A stretch of 34,812 nt of DNA, taken from NCBI GenBank assembly GCA_905479995.1, contig CAJQON010000043.1, forward strand, positions 1 to 34,812, written 5' to 3'. The position numbers and the translations under genes are program-made. Under the pieces are notes generated by a model. The model was not told where the DNA came from, made no database searches, and worked only from the letters and a program-made list of their open reading frames with translations. This document shows positions 32,964 through 34,812 of this stretch, in pieces. Numbering within the stretch: the stretch's first letter is position 1; each line of letters starts with the position of its first letter. The DNA comes from an uncultured Flavobacteriales bacterium (GTDB lineage Bacteria > Bacteroidota > Bacteroidia > Flavobacteriales_E > Vicingaceae).

Positions 32964-34812
32964 ATGAAAACAACAATCATATCAGCATTCATATTAACGC
33001 TAATTACTGCAAACGGTTTTAGTCAGAAATTAACACAAACGGTAAGAGGCCAAATTATTGATAGCGATAGTAAAGTTCCATTAATTGCTGCCGAAATTAG
33101 AATAATAGGAAGTGATCCTTTGGTTGGAACCGTTACTGATATCAACGGAAATTTTCGCTTGGAAAATATTCAGGTTGGTAGAGTTTCTTTATTACTTTCT
33201 TATTTAGGATATAACAATTCCACGGTTTCCAATATTATCGTAAACTCGGGTAAAGAAGTTGTTTTAAACCTGAGTATGCAAGAGTCTATTGTGAAAATAG
33301 ATGAATTTGTTGTAAAAGCATATGAGAATAAAGGTGAAGCAATAAATGAAATGGCATTGGTAAGTACTCGTTCCATTTCTTTAGCAGAATCTAAACGATA
33401 TGCAGGAGGTTTTGATGATCCTTCAAGAATACTGGCAAATTTTGCAGGAGTTACAAGCACGCAAGATGGAAATAATGACATTATTGTAAGGGGAAATTCT
33501 CCTAAATACATGCTATGGCGATTAGAGGGGGCGGAGATTACGAATCCCAATCACTTTGCAGATCAGAATGGAGTTGCTGGAGGTATTAGCGCTTTAAATA
33601 ATAATTTATTGGCAACATCCGATTTTGCTACAGGTGCTTTTGCTCCAGAGTATGGAAATGTTTTATCCGGAGTTTATGATGTTAAATTAAGAGCAGGTAA
33701 TAATGAGAAAAGAGAAGCTACAGCTGGTTTAGGAATTTTAGGAATGGACCTCGCTTTAGAAGGTCCATTTAAAAAAGGGTATGCAGGCTCTTATCTTTTA
33801 AATTATAGATATTCTACTATTTCGTTAGTAGATAATTTAGGTTTGGTAGATATTGGGGGTATACCAAAATTTCAGGATATGGCTTTCAAAGTGGTGCTTC
33901 CAACAAGAAAAGCAGGAACATTTTCTTTGTTTGGACTTGGAGGGAAAAGTGCCATTGAATTAACAGATATTACTCCAGCTATTTGGAAAACACCTACAGA
34001 TAATGGATTAAATAAAGACATAACTGAAGATTTAATAAAGGATACCTATTTAGCAAATGGAGGCATCAACCATACCTTAACAATTAATAATAAAAGTTTT
34101 TTACAAACCTCTTTATCGTATGCTGTTGAAGGATTGGAGGATGAAATTTATGATTCAAAAATAATAGAATCACTCAATATTAATGGACAATCGATTTATG
34201 ACACTTTAGGGAGAAACTTAAATTTTGAAGCTCGATTAAAAAAATCGATTTATAGGGGTGGGATGAAGTATAATTTCAAAGCGAATGCAAAAAACAATTT
34301 TCAAATAGGAGCCAAGTATTCATTATTCGCGTACGAAAGTTCTCAAAGTCAATTTACCGATAATCAAAAAAACAAAACTTCTTTAGTTGACTTTAATGAA
34401 AATATTGGAGTAGTTAATAATTTTATTAGTTGGAAACATCGCTTAAATGAGAAAGTAACTGTTGTATCAGGTTTACATAATATGAATGTTTTATACAATA
34501 AGAAAAGTACACTAGAGCCAAGAATTGCAGTCAGTTGGAAACCTAACAATATAAATACGTTTAATCTAGGTTATGGCAATCATAGTAAAATGGAAAGTGT
34601 ACATAATTACTTTACACAAGTAACCGATAATGATGGGAATGTTACAGAACCAAATAAAGATTTGGGGTTATTAAAAGCGCATCATTTTGTGGCTGGATAT
34701 GAAAATAGATTGTCAGAAAATTTAAGAGCTAAGGTGGAGGTATATTACCAATATTTATACGATTTACCAGTAGAAAATAATGATACTAGTTATTACAGCA
34801 CAATTAATGAAG
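32964..34812 (+). CDS. TonB-dependent outer-membrane receptor with CarboxypepD_reg-like domain, partial
   Basis: The open frame from ATG 32964 runs to the window end (616 codons visible). It begins with a signal peptide (MKTTIISAFILTLITANGFS), then a carboxypeptidase-regulatory-like domain at about 25-110 (VRGQIIDSDSKVPLIAAEIR, GTVTDINGNFRLENI), a plug at about 130-240 (GGFDDPSRILANFAGVTSTQ, NDIIVRGNSPKYMLWRLEGA, FAPEYGNVLSGVYDVKLR), then barrel strands (SYLLNYRYSTISLVD and onwards). It takes up a ligand across the outer membrane using TonB energy; the barrel has no SusD partner in view, so the ligand is not fixed. It lies directly after an AraC-type regulator, which suggests regulated expression. 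The C-terminus is outside the window. Confidence 0.93.
   Translation, partial: MKTTIISAFILTLITANGFSQKLTQTVRGQIIDSDSKVPLIAAEIRIIGSDPLVGTVTDINGNFRLENIQVGRVSLLLSYLGYNNSTVSNIIVNSGKEVVLNLSMQESIVKIDEFVVKAYENKGEAINEMALVSTRSISLAESKRYAGGFDDPSRILANFAGVTSTQDGNNDIIVRGNSPKYMLWRLEGAEITNPNHFADQNGVAGGISALNNNLLATSDFATGAFAPEYGNVLSGVYDVKLRAGNNEKREATAGLGILGMDLALEGPFKKGYAGSYLLNYRYSTISLVDNLGLVDIGGIPKFQDMAFKVVLPTRKAGTFSLFGLGGKSAIELTDITPAIWKTPTDNGLNKDITEDLIKDTYLANGGINHTLTINNKSFLQTSLSYAVEGLEDEIYDSKIIESLNINGQSIYDTLGRNLNFEARLKKSIYRGGMKYNFKANAKNNFQIGAKYSLFAYESSQSQFTDNQKNKTSLVDFNENIGVVNNFISWKHRLNEKVTVVSGLHNMNVLYNKKSTLEPRIAVSWKPNNINTFNLGYGNHSKMESVHNYFTQVTDNDGNVTEPNKDLGLLKAHHFVAGYENRLSENLRAKVEVYYQYLYDLPVENNDTSYYSTINE

Noticed and set aside
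33200-33550. Minus-strand frame opposite the TonB-dependent receptor
   Set aside because: Complement of the plug domain of the receptor.
1-34812. CRISPR array, tRNA or rRNA genes, insertion sequence, integrase or phage genes
   Set aside because: No regularly spaced repeats, cloverleaf-like stretch, rRNA sequence or transposase-like frame was seen on either strand; a tRNAscan or Rfam run could still find a structured RNA in the gaps.

Overview
The window looks like chromosome of a marine or freshwater Bacteroidota, most likely a member of the Flavobacteriales. The DNA is AT-rich. Three proteins carry type IX secretion or gliding-type C-terminal modules: the fragment at the left edge, the gene at 16908-20015 and the gene at 28379-29734. 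The gene at 16908-20015 also has SprB-type repeats. There are Reg_prop/Y_Y_Y sensors, a TonB-dependent receptor with an N-terminal carboxypeptidase-regulatory-like domain, and repeated TAnnTTTG promoter boxes, all typical of the phylum. I see no rRNA, tRNA, CRISPR array, transposase or phage module.

Layout. 1-6334 is a mosaic of single genes on both strands: the end of a gliding-motility C-terminal protein, a 56-bp perfect palindrome acting as a two-way terminator, DUF2461, a free-standing IF-2 N-domain-like coiled-coil protein, an FAD oxidoreductase broken by one in-frame stop, a cyclophilin lipoprotein, a PagL-like outer-membrane protein, an MFS exporter and an Ogt-type alkylguanine methyltransferase. 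6447-10059 holds a cold-shock-domain protein, then a tight operon of DEAD-box helicase, VF530-like protein, DUF6155-like protein and a small-molecule kinase. 10056-14727 has a secreted protein facing a large membrane protein with a DUF922-like HEXXH domain and about fifteen YD-like repeats. 14831-16731 is a four-gene stress/redox cluster (GNAT, zinc ribbon, FMN reductase, OsmC).

16908-24160 is the most eventful part. A secreted SprB-repeat protein is followed by a 1083-residue propeller sensor whose output is a SpoIIE/PP2C phosphatase. The phosphatase domain has been interrupted in frame by a palindromic dispersed repeat. Downstream lie a decayed second copy of the phosphatase C-terminus, a duplicated 3' flank, an 18-bp perfect hairpin and a small unknown gene. 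24160-27518 carries three membrane proteins (MscS-like channel, bestrophin-like channel, TspO) and a small secreted protein, with repeat-bearing gaps. 27982-30222 is a minus-strand cluster of secreted proteins whose last member seems to have lost its signal peptide. After an 828-base non-coding repeat zone, 31051-34812 has a cytoplasmic TolB_N/TPR/AraC regulator followed by a TonB-dependent receptor that runs off the window.

There is no single defence-like or metabolic island. The strongest leads are the in-frame repeat insertion in the phosphatase and the decayed phosphatase copy beside it, the HEXXH/YD-repeat membrane protein, the regulator-receptor pair, and four unrelated genes that share a TAnnTTTG box ending exactly four bases before ATG, which suggests leaderless mRNAs.
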